Assembly: GCA_020054205.1 (NCBI GenBank)
Contig: JAGVLS010000027.1
Span: 1-39,154, forward strand
Length of the DNA stretch: 39,154 nt
Source of the DNA: Candidatus Obscuribacterales bacterium
GTDB taxonomy: Bacteria; Cyanobacteriota; Vampirovibrionia; Obscuribacterales; Obscuribacteraceae
Direction: 5' to 3'
Both the position numbers and the translations under genes were made by a program. The stretch's first letter is position 1, and every line of letters begins with the position of its first letter. The notes under the pieces are model-generated. The model saw only the letters and a program-made list of their open reading frames with translations, had not been told where the DNA came from and searched no databases. Positions 8,064-15,641 of this stretch are shown piece after piece.

Positions 8064-8927
8064 TTAATTACCTAAAATAGGACTATTGGTTTTTTTGCTA
8101 ACTTTAACTGGTACATTACTATCAAGACTTAAATCAATATAGTCTACATGTTGATTTATTGTGTTAAGTGACGGCAGCACGGATGCTAATCTGCCTAATC
8201 GTTTATTCAAATTTATATCAGCGCTACCAAGTTTTAAGCGTAAATTATCTGTCTCTACCCAAATATTATCTTCTTCTCTTAAGTCAACATATTTGACGCT
8301 TTGACCTGTTTCGTCAACAATATAATTTGTCCAAAGAGCCCATTGTTTTATATCAGATTCTTTCATATGGGATGCTTTTTTGCCAATAAATTTTAAATTG
8401 GGTTGTATAACTTGAGGAAATTTGGATACAGGTACAAAACGTCCAGTTTGTGCAATCACACCACTTATATTTTGATCTGGCGCGTCTGCATAACTTGCCC
8501 AAGGAAATTCTTCTAAAATTACTATTTCTAAATGTGGGCAAGGAAATAAGTATCTCCTTACAAAAGCATGATTGACTGATTCTAAAGAACAAATTTCTTT
8601 TTCTAACTTTTGTGGATCTAATTTATAAATAGGTATGTTTTGAATTGATATACCAGCATAATTAGCTAGAACATTTTTTATTTGTTTGTCGCTCGTGACT
8701 ATATTTCCATTTATATGTATATCTTGATTAATATCTTTCATTTTCCAAGGCAGAAAAATAAGACAGCTAGCACCTAAACTAATTAGGATTAAAAGCGAAG
8801 AATAACGCAATATTTGGCGCCTAAGCCTAGCTTGTCTAGCTATCTTTCTCTTTTGTCTTCTGCTTTTTATCGTTTCTTGGCGTTGCTTCAAATGTGCTTT
8901 CATCTGTTTATTTCCCATTGATTCCAT
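8064..8927 (-). CDS. ftsQ: Cell division protein FtsQ-like (POTRA domain)
   Basis: This encodes up to 287 residues: a short, very basic cytoplasmic tail (KQRQETIKSRRQKRKIARQARLR), one membrane helix at about residues 41-63, then an extracytoplasmic POTRA domain (DIHINGNIVTSDKQIKNVL, then PIYKLDPQKLEKEICSLESV) and the FtsQ beta domain (FPWASYAD, GRFVPVS, KYVDLREEDNIWVET). FtsQ links the divisome through FtsL/FtsB. The start may be 8927, 8918 or 8903; the first two overlap the end of dapF, which indicates coupling. Here ftsQ follows dapF instead of murC/murB and is not followed by ftsA or ftsZ in the window. It ends 13 bases from the convergent TPR gene. Confidence 0.85.
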   Translation of the reverse strand: MESMGNKQMKAHLKQRQETIKSRRQKRKIARQARLRRQILRYSSLLILISLGASCLIFLPWKMKDINQDIHINGNIVTSDKQIKNVLANYAGISIQNIPIYKLDPQKLEKEICSLESVNHAFVRRYLFPCPHLEIVILEEFPWASYADAPDQNISGVIAQTGRFVPVSKFPQVIQPNLKFIGKKASHMKESDIKQWALWTNYIVDETGQSVKYVDLREEDNIWVETDNLRLKLGSADINLNKRLGRLASVLPSLNTINQHVDYIDLSLDSNVPVKVSKKTNSPILGN

Positions 8928-9798
8928 TTAAAGCAAATTTACTAAGAGCGCCTTGATAAACTATTTTTGCTGGTCCTGTAATTAAAACATGATTATTAGT
9001 CTTAAGCCAATTAACAGATAGTGTTCCGCCAGGAAGCTTAATATTGGCTTGCCTATCTAATAAGCCTGCCATTACACCAGCCACAAGTGTCGCTGCTGCA
9101 CCACTTGCACAAGCTAAAGTCGGACCACAACCTCTTTCATAAACAAATACATTAACGTTTTTTGCATCAATTAATTGAGCAAATTCTACATTTACCTTTT
9201 CGGGGAAAAAATCATTTTGTTGTATTAATGGGCTAATAGCTAATTGTTCGTCAGAGGACAAATTGCTATTGAAAATTACACAATGAGGATTACCCATACT
9301 TACACAGGTAATAATAAGCTCTTTGTTATCAATTAAGATTTTTTCTTTTAAAACTACTTTCCTTGATTTTCCGGACACCGGGATAGCAGTACTTTCTAAT
9401 ATTGGCTCTCCTAAATCACTGGTTATATGATTGTCGTTTTCAATTAAAACTTCCACTTTTCCATGGGTAGTCTCTACATTGAGCTTATTATTAACAGTCA
9501 AATTATGCTCTTTTGCCCATAAAGCCAAGCAACGTATGCCATTACCACACATATTAGAAAAAGAGCCATCATTGTTAATATAAGACCAAGCCAATTGGCA
9601 ATCAGATCTATTAGTGGCTTGAACAATAATTAGCCCATCGGCCCCAATGCCAAAATGCCTATCACACACAAGCTTGGCTAGTTTTTCCAAGCTTAGAGCC
9701 AAGTTTTTTATATCTTTTTGGTCAATAACGACAAAATCATTGCCTAAAGCTTGCATTTTGGTAAACGGGATGGAATCTGTTGAATCTACAATATTCAT
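8908..9798 (-). CDS. dapF: Diaminopimelate epimerase
   Basis: This 296-residue protein interconverts LL- and meso-diaminopimelate for peptidoglycan and lysine. It opens with the family start FTKMQALGNDFVVID. It has the two catalytic cysteines, Cys84 in NMCGNGIRC and Cys230 in GCGPTLACASGA, plus the conserved HFGIGADGL segment and MGNPHCV. The length is typical (about 275-300). It is the first gene of a two-gene unit with ftsQ, overlapping it by about 20 bases, which couples wall precursor supply with division. No SD is evident before the ATG. Confidence 0.95.
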   Translation of the reverse strand: MNIVDSTDSIPFTKMQALGNDFVVIDQKDIKNLALSLEKLAKLVCDRHFGIGADGLIIVQATNRSDCQLAWSYINNDGSFSNMCGNGIRCLALWAKEHNLTVNNKLNVETTHGKVEVLIENDNHITSDLGEPILESTAIPVSGKSRKVVLKEKILIDNKELIITCVSMGNPHCVIFNSNLSSDEQLAISPLIQQNDFFPEKVNVEFAQLIDAKNVNVFVYERGCGPTLACASGAAATLVAGVMAGLLDRQANIKLPGGTLSVNWLKTNNHVLITGPAKIVYQGALSKFALNGINGK

Positions 9799-10097
9799 AT
9801 TTGTGTTTAGAGTAGCGAGCTTTACTTTTCGTAAAAACCTTTGTTTAAGGTAACTATTAAGGTAGAAAGACTATAACTTTATTCTCTTGACATTGGCTGG
9901 TATTGGCATCAAGACTAATACTTCCATTAAACCAGGATTAAATTTTGTATATTTCGCTCTTAAGCTGATGGACTAGCCATTGGCGCGGGTATTTAAACAT
10001 TGTCTGGCGATCACAAATAGAACAAATAATCGCTTTAGACCAAATTACAACAAGCGTAATTTTAGTGTTTCCTTGTGCTCAATAGGACATATTGCCA
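9799..10097. other. Divergent intergenic region between dapF and zinc-ribbon gene
   Basis: About 300 bases separate two divergent genes. I see no tRNA-like fold, strong hairpin or long open frame with coding character. TTGACA stands at 9887-9892 but has no convincing -10 box at normal spacing on the plus strand. The promoters for both neighbours presumably lie here. Confidence 0.5.
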
Positions 10098-10586
10098 ATG
10101 TTCCATCCATCTTCACAACATATTTCATTTAGGCAACAGATAATATCTCTAAACCAAGGATATCCTTGTCCCCGTTGTCCCATCGGCAGTTTAGAGGTTT
10201 TTGGACTAACTGAAACTTTAAAATGTGATAGTTGTGAGAGAAGTTTTGTACCCTTAAAAAGCGGTAGATTTCTATATCCAGCTAATCAACTAGGGTGGAA
10301 AATTGCACCAACATTCTGGTGGGACGGATTTCGCTGGCATCGCGATCGAACCACAGCTTCTACCAAACAATTAACAATTATTACTTTACTCAGTCTAGTA
10401 CCTGTATTAGCAATTTTAGTAGCTGCACAAATAAATCCACATTGGTGGACAGAAACGGTACCTAAAGGATATTTACCAGCTTTATTTGCGTCAATTGCTT
10501 GGTTATTTTCATTGCAATTAATATATTTATCCTGTTGGGACTTTGATTTTTATTCATTGAAAAATAAGCGTAAAGTAAAATCTTAG
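10098..10586 (+). CDS. Zinc-ribbon membrane protein of unknown function
   Basis: This encodes about 162 residues (ATG at 10098; a TTG two codons earlier is possible). The N-terminal part has two CxxC knuckles (CPRC and CDSC, 17 residues apart), a zinc-ribbon layout. A tryptophan-rich block follows (GWKIAPTFWWDGFRWHRDR). Two membrane helices come next, at about residues 92-110 and 124-147, separated by a short polar loop, then a basic tail. The CPRC...L-x-C-x-x-C plus W-x-W-x-G-x-R-W layout followed by two helices recalls a small conserved protein I associate with cyanobacteria; that link is from memory of the pattern and unproven. It stands just upstream of rsmH on the same strand. No function can be assigned. 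Confidence 0.65.
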   Translation: MFHPSSQHISFRQQIISLNQGYPCPRCPIGSLEVFGLTETLKCDSCERSFVPLKSGRFLYPANQLGWKIAPTFWWDGFRWHRDRTTASTKQLTIITLLSLVPVLAILVAAQINPHWWTETVPKGYLPALFASIAWLFSLQLIYLSCWDFDFYSLKNKRKVKS

Positions 10587-10611
10587 TTGCAAATAGAAAA
10601 TTTCTGCTTTG

Positions 10612-10620
10612 TGCTAACAT
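10612..10620 (+). promoter_or_regulatory. Extended -10 element upstream of rsmH
   Basis: TGCTAACAT reads as TGn plus TAACAT (4 of 6 to TATAAT). The same nine bases occur before rimP at 27676-27684. There is no -35 box at 17 bases; TTGCAA lies at 22 bases. Transcription would start near 10627, some 45 bases before the rsmH start. Confidence 0.35.
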
Positions 10621-10671
10621 TGCCTGATTGTGCTTTGTAGATAGGCTAAAGTCAGAAAACAACTGAAAAGT

Positions 10672-11646
10672 ATGGAAGGCAACAAAAAAATTGAAGATGG
10701 GGAATATTCATCACATGTTCCTGTCATGGTTCAAGAATCTATTCAGTGTTTAAATATTCAACCAAATAATGACTTGATTTGGCTTGATGCTACAGCTGGT
10801 GCTGGCGGTCATTTAAAAGCAATTATCCATAAGTCTGGTAATAAAGCACAATTTATTGGCTTAGATTGCGATTTGAGCGCATTGAATTTAGTAAAACAAA
10901 ATTTGAGAGAACAATCATTGCTTACATCAAATGTACATTTGGTTCATGCCAATTTTTCTCAGTTGGAAGAAACACTACACAATTTAAATATTCAATTTGT
11001 AAGTGGTGGAATTTTAGCTGATTTAGGCATATCAACAATGCAGTTGAAAAATGCCAATCGCGGTTTTAGTTTTATGATGGACGGACCACTTGATATGCGC
11101 ATGAATCAAAACAATAAAAAAACTGCCAGTTATTTTGTCAATGAAGCTAATGAATACGATCTGGCAAAAATCATATTTGAATATGGCGAAGAAAGAATGA
11201 GCAGACCAATTGCTCGCGCTATCATAAACGCTCGCCCCATAGAAAGCACCCTGCAATTGGCGGATGTGGTAGCAAATGTGGTATCACGCTATAAGGGCAA
11301 ACATAAAGTTCACCCGGCTACTCGTACATTTCAAGCAATTCGGATTGCTGTAAATGATGAATTGCAAATATTGGAGCAGTTTTTATCTGAGGCAATTTCA
11401 GTTTTAGCACCGAAAGCAAGATTAGTAGTAATTACTTTCCATAGCTTGGAAGATAGATTAGTTAAACAAGTTTTTAAACAAAGCTCTATCAATTGTATTT
11501 GTCCACCTCGCTATCCAATATGCACATGCAATCACAAAGCGCTTGTCAAGATACTAACCCCTAAAGCTTTAATACCAGATACATTAGAAGTACTTGCCAA
11601 TCCCCTAAGTCGTAGTGCTAAACTGAGAGCTGTTGAAAAGCTTTAA
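10672..11646 (+). CDS. rsmH: 16S rRNA (cytosine-1402 N4) methyltransferase RsmH
   Basis: This 324-residue SAM-dependent enzyme (formerly MraW) methylates C1402 in the ribosomal P site. It opens with the typical HVPVMVQESI segment, then motif I DATAGAGGHLKAI, GLDCD, the ADLGIST block with SxxQL (STMQLKNANRGFSF), LDMRM, and the late FHSLEDRLVKQ signature. Its C-terminal region has NPLSRSAKLRA, as usual for RsmH. It heads the division cluster, as in most bacteria, but no mraZ precedes it. No SD is evident. Confidence 0.96.
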   Translation: MEGNKKIEDGEYSSHVPVMVQESIQCLNIQPNNDLIWLDATAGAGGHLKAIIHKSGNKAQFIGLDCDLSALNLVKQNLREQSLLTSNVHLVHANFSQLEETLHNLNIQFVSGGILADLGISTMQLKNANRGFSFMMDGPLDMRMNQNNKKTASYFVNEANEYDLAKIIFEYGEERMSRPIARAIINARPIESTLQLADVVANVVSRYKGKHKVHPATRTFQAIRIAVNDELQILEQFLSEAISVLAPKARLVVITFHSLEDRLVKQVFKQSSINCICPPRYPICTCNHKALVKILTPKALIPDTLEVLANPLSRSAKLRAVEKL

Positions 11647-11689
11647 AAGCAAGTAGTCATTAGTGGGCGCTATAAATAGGAGATCAGAG

Positions 11690-12175
11690 ATGAGCATGCA
11701 AGGTGTAAAACCTGCTTATGATTTACCTAATTGGGTTTCAACCGCGCATACTCGAAACAGTTTGCCTGAAAATAATATTTTAGATTCTAATTCTACCCCA
11801 ATAAAATTAGCACCAGAATGGCAATTCAGTGGATATACTCGCCGAATTCCATTTGTTGTTCGTTTAAATAGAGTACTAAAAACGGTATTGATTACTTTAT
11901 GTGGCTTGACCATTCTTGGTTATGGCTTAGATGTTGCTAGCTCCAACGATGTAAGTAAGCTACAGGATGAAGCTCGTAGACTAGGCGAACAAAATACAGA
12001 ATTATCAGCTCAACTTTTAAAAGTAATTTCTTTTCAAGGCATTCAGACAAATGTAATTGGTCTTTCTAGATTACACGTTCCTGAACATGTGTTAATCGTA
12101 AAGGAAGTAAAGCCTATGAGCTTAAGACCTTTTGAACCAGAAAAATCTTTTTTGCCTCTCATGTCAGGCTATTGA
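11690..12175 (+). CDS. ftsL: FtsL-like division protein
   Basis: This encodes 161 residues from ATG at 11690, chosen for the AGGAG seven bases upstream; a GTG at 11663 would ignore that site. The layout is FtsL-like: a cytoplasmic region of about 65 residues, one membrane helix (VLKTVLITLCGLTILGYGL), then a short coiled-coil (VSKLQDEARRLGEQNTELSAQLLKVIS) and a small periplasmic end. Its place between rsmH and ftsI is the classical ftsL site. Sequence identity between FtsL proteins is always low, so the call rests on layout and position. The cytoplasmic part is longer than in E. coli. Confidence 0.75.
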   Translation: MSMQGVKPAYDLPNWVSTAHTRNSLPENNILDSNSTPIKLAPEWQFSGYTRRIPFVVRLNRVLKTVLITLCGLTILGYGLDVASSNDVSKLQDEARRLGEQNTELSAQLLKVISFQGIQTNVIGLSRLHVPEHVLIVKEVKPMSLRPFEPEKSFLPLMSGY

Positions 12176-12222
12176 AAATTGACATAAAATCAATAAGTTT
12201 CGGCTCTGGAAATTTTTAGGCA

Positions 12223-14067
12223 ATGTCTGTGTTCCCAAAAGAAGATGTAACTGTCAAAAGATCTGAATCAAGAAGAGTTAAAAAACCACGCTCACCTTTA
12301 TGGCGTTTGAGAATGTGGCAATTATTTATCTTTTGCGGATTGCTCATTATTGCCATGAGACTTTATTATCTACAAATTATAAAAGGCCCACAATTAACTA
12401 AACGGGCAACTGTTCAAAGACAGCAAAATAATGTTCTGGTCCATCGTGGCGCCATTACTGATCGTCATGGATTGCCTTTAGCTATTGACACCACCCGCTA
12501 TGATGTTTATGTCCATCCAGGTTTACTTAAAGTTAGTGTGCCAAAAGCAATAGACACATTCTCTACAATCACTGGACAAAACAAAGAAAAAATTGCCAAA
12601 CTCATGAATAGTAATTATCCAGTAATTACTTTAGCTCGACATTTAAGCCGTGAATCTATAGATGAATTGCAAGCATTGAATTGGGCAGGTATTGATATTG
12701 TGCCACGATCTTTTCGTCATTATCCAGAAGGCACATTAGCTTCTCATATATTAGGCTATGTCAATTTTGATACAAAAGGTCAAGCTGGGGTTGAGCAAAT
12801 AGAAGAATCATTATTGCGCAGTATTGGACGCGTGGAAAAACCTCAAGTTGATGGACGTGGACATCCAATTTTGGTGAAGAATGCGTATCACATATGGGAT
12901 ATCACTCCTCCCATGGGACGTCATGTTGAATTGACTATAGATAATTATTTACAACACTTGGCAGAAAAAGAACTAAGTGCCATGTGCAAACATTCCCAAG
13001 CCTTAAAAGGCACAGCTATTGTCATGGATCCTCAAAATGGTGAAATTCTAGCTTGGGCAAATTGGCCCAAATATGATCCCAACGAATATTCTCGCTATCC
13101 ATATGAAATTACTAAAAACTGGGCAATGGTAGATGTGTATCAGCCAGGCTCAACATTTAAAATTATTACAGTTGCCTCAGCCCTTGATTTAGGCGTAATC
13201 AAACCTAATTCTACCTTTGTAGACAATGGCAGTTTAAGAGTTGGTAATCGCGTATTGCATAATCACGAACCAGGTGGCCATGGCGCTTTAGATTTATTGC
13301 ATTTATTCATTCATTCAAGCAATGTTGCTTCTGCTCAAATTGGTTTGTTGATGCCACCAAAATTATTTCACAAAAAACTAAGTGAATTTGGATTAGGACA
13401 TAAAACAGGTGTGGAATTGCCAGGTGAATCAGCAGGCTTATTATTACCAGCAAATTTATGGAAACCAATTGATCAAGCAACCACTGGATTTGGGCAAGGT
13501 GCTATTGCTGTCACCCCATTACAATTACTATCAGCAGTTAGCACTGTTGCTAATAATGGCATGAGAATACAACCACATTTAGTGAGGCGAATTTATGACC
13601 CAAGAACAGCAGTTACTGAATCATGGAGCAACCCACAAAAAACACGTGTTATATCCAGTGAAACTGCTAGCTTAGTAGCATCCTTATTATCTGAAAGTAT
13701 TAGTCGTGGAACACAAATAGCAGGAAAAGTTCCCAGCTACCGTGTTGCTGGCAAAACTGGAACAGCTCAAAAAGTTACAGCTTCTGGACGCGGCTACATA
13801 GCAGGACAAACAATTGCATCATTTGTTGGATTTCTCCCTTATGACAATCCACAATTTGCTTGCATAGTAGTTGTCGACAGTCCACAAACTGATGGACGCT
13901 GGGGCAACACAGTAGCTGGTCCAGTATTCAATGCCATTGCCATGGAATCAGCTCGTTATTTGGGCATCCCACCATCGACCCGAGTTGATATAGATGCTAA
14001 AGCAAGCAATGCTCATTTTGTACCACCATCTGTAAAATACGCTAGTGAACTAAAAACAAAAGAGTAG
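12223..14067 (+). CDS. ftsI: Class B penicillin-binding protein (FtsI / PBP3-type transpeptidase)
   Basis: This 614-residue septal peptidoglycan transpeptidase has a basic cytoplasmic tail and one membrane anchor (about residues 31-50). A dimerisation/pedestal domain follows, with RGAITDRHGLPLAID and HILGYV. The penicillin-binding domain has all three active-site motifs: catalytic Ser310 in GSTFK, Ser365-Ser-Asn in HSSNVAS, and Lys511-Thr-Gly in GKTGTAQK. It cross-links glycan strands at the division site and works with the FtsW/FtsQLB complex. It is encoded 47 bases after ftsL and 11 bases before murJ. No PASTA domains are present at the C-terminus. Confidence 0.94.
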   Translation: MSVFPKEDVTVKRSESRRVKKPRSPLWRLRMWQLFIFCGLLIIAMRLYYLQIIKGPQLTKRATVQRQQNNVLVHRGAITDRHGLPLAIDTTRYDVYVHPGLLKVSVPKAIDTFSTITGQNKEKIAKLMNSNYPVITLARHLSRESIDELQALNWAGIDIVPRSFRHYPEGTLASHILGYVNFDTKGQAGVEQIEESLLRSIGRVEKPQVDGRGHPILVKNAYHIWDITPPMGRHVELTIDNYLQHLAEKELSAMCKHSQALKGTAIVMDPQNGEILAWANWPKYDPNEYSRYPYEITKNWAMVDVYQPGSTFKIITVASALDLGVIKPNSTFVDNGSLRVGNRVLHNHEPGGHGALDLLHLFIHSSNVASAQIGLLMPPKLFHKKLSEFGLGHKTGVELPGESAGLLLPANLWKPIDQATTGFGQGAIAVTPLQLLSAVSTVANNGMRIQPHLVRRIYDPRTAVTESWSNPQKTRVISSETASLVASLLSESISRGTQIAGKVPSYRVAGKTGTAQKVTASGRGYIAGQTIASFVGFLPYDNPQFACIVVVDSPQTDGRWGNTVAGPVFNAIAMESARYLGIPPSTRVDIDAKASNAHFVPPSVKYASELKTKE

Positions 14068-14078
14068 AATTAAACCTA

Positions 14079-15641
14079 ATGAGCCTTGGAAAAACTTTTG
14101 GACTAGTTGCACTTTTGACTGTAGTTTCAAAATTTGCTGGTCTTGCTCGCGACATTGTTGTAGCTCAAGCTTATGGAACCAGCTTATTATCTGATGCTTA
14201 TAATTATGCATATTTATTAACAGGCAACATACTTATATTATTTGGTGGGCTAGGCGGACCATTTCATTCAGCAACTGTTGCTATTTTAACGCCAAGAAAA
14301 AACAACGAAAATTCTGGAACATTAATATCACAAATTACACTAGCTACAAGCGCTGTATTACTTACTATAGCCATAATCACATTTATATTTGCTCCTAATT
14401 TAGTCTCAATATTAGCATCAAGTTATGGAAGTTCACCAGCAGAACATCAAAGATTTGTTTTGGAGACAAGCAAACAATTACAAATAATGTCTCCCTTAAT
14501 TATTATTGCTGGACTGGTAGGCATATCATATGGTGTTTTGAATGTTTATAATTATGTTTTTTGGCCATCACTTTCTCCAGCTATTGCCAGCATTGCTATT
14601 ATTGCTGCCATTGTTTTCATACAAGATCACAGTACTGGCTTGCCCTTAGCTATAGGTACTTTGATTGGTGCAATTGGTCAATTAATTGCCCAAATTCCTG
14701 ATTTATTTAAAACCAAATTAAAAGCTAGTTTTTCTTTTAGTCCAACACCAGGATATAAAGAATATACAGGTATGCTTTGGCCAGCTGTACTAAGTACGTC
14801 TATAGGACAATTAAATATTTATGTTGATAGTTATTTTACGTCGTCTTTAGAAAAAGGTGCTTGGACAGCTATTATTAATGCTAATCGTTTAGTACAGCTT
14901 CCTTTAGGTGTATTGCTTACGGCTATGCTTGTACCCATATTGCCACGTTTTACAGAACATGTTTCAAACAATAAAATTGATGACCTGCGCGAAGAATTAA
15001 GACGGGCATTACGATTTCTTTGGTTTCTTGCTTTACCAATATCAGCTATTTTATTAGCTATTCCATCACCAATTATTCAAACACTATATGAAAGAGGACA
15101 ATTTGATGAATATTCACGTCAATTAGTCACTACTGCATTATTATTCTTAGCACCAACAATATTTTTCTATGTAGCACGTGATTTAATTACTCGTGTTTTT
15201 TATGCCTATCAAGATTCAAAAACACCTTATAATATAGCTATTATTGCCATTATTGTTCACTTTATTTTTGATGCTGTTTTAGTATGGTATTTAAAACTAG
15301 GCATTGCTGGCATTTCACTTGCTACTACTTTAATTACTATATTCAATTTAAGTCTATTAACTTTTTTCATCAGAAAAAAAGTTGGTATGCTTGGTTTTAG
15401 CAAGCTTATAAAACCTGTATCAATTATGTTTCTAGCATCATTTATTTGTGGGCTAATTTCATATCACACACAAAGCTTTGTCCATGCAAACATACATTAC
15501 CAAGGCTGGCTTATGTTATTTGTATCAGTAGCATTAGCATCAATTGCTGGGCTGGGAGTTTATACAATCATATGCTTATTGTTTAAATTAAATGAGCCAA
15601 TAATGTTATTAAAACGTTTTGGTTTGATAAAAGCTTCTTAG
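14079..15641 (+). CDS. murJ: Lipid II flippase MurJ (MviN family)
   Basis: This 520-residue polytopic membrane protein of the MOP superfamily has about 14 membrane helices. Signatures include SKFAGLARDIVVAQAYGTSLLSDAY near the N-terminus and PLGVLLTAMLVPILPRFTE, followed by PIIQTLYERGQFD in the middle, as in MurJ. It flips lipid-linked peptidoglycan precursors across the inner membrane. It sits 11 bases after ftsI in the same operon, an unusual spot for murJ but functionally fitting. Its stop codon overlaps by four bases the stop of the convergent beta-helix gene, so no room is left for a separate terminator. Confidence 0.94.
   Translation: MSLGKTFGLVALLTVVSKFAGLARDIVVAQAYGTSLLSDAYNYAYLLTGNILILFGGLGGPFHSATVAILTPRKNNENSGTLISQITLATSAVLLTIAIITFIFAPNLVSILASSYGSSPAEHQRFVLETSKQLQIMSPLIIIAGLVGISYGVLNVYNYVFWPSLSPAIASIAIIAAIVFIQDHSTGLPLAIGTLIGAIGQLIAQIPDLFKTKLKASFSFSPTPGYKEYTGMLWPAVLSTSIGQLNIYVDSYFTSSLEKGAWTAIINANRLVQLPLGVLLTAMLVPILPRFTEHVSNNKIDDLREELRRALRFLWFLALPISAILLAIPSPIIQTLYERGQFDEYSRQLVTTALLFLAPTIFFYVARDLITRVFYAYQDSKTPYNIAIIAIIVHFIFDAVLVWYLKLGIAGISLATTLITIFNLSLLTFFIRKKVGMLGFSKLIKPVSIMFLASFICGLISYHTQSFVHANIHYQGWLMLFVSVALASIAGLGVYTIICLLFKLNEPIMLLKRFGLIKAS

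Noticed and set aside
9887..9920. TTGACA as a promoter for the zinc-ribbon gene
   Set aside because: No reasonable -10 box lies 15-19 bases downstream; the nearest candidate is 21 bases away and poor.
9799..10097. tRNA or small RNA gene in the dapF upstream gap
   Set aside because: I could not fold any stretch into a cloverleaf, and there is no CCA end, T-loop GTTCRA or strong hairpin with T run.
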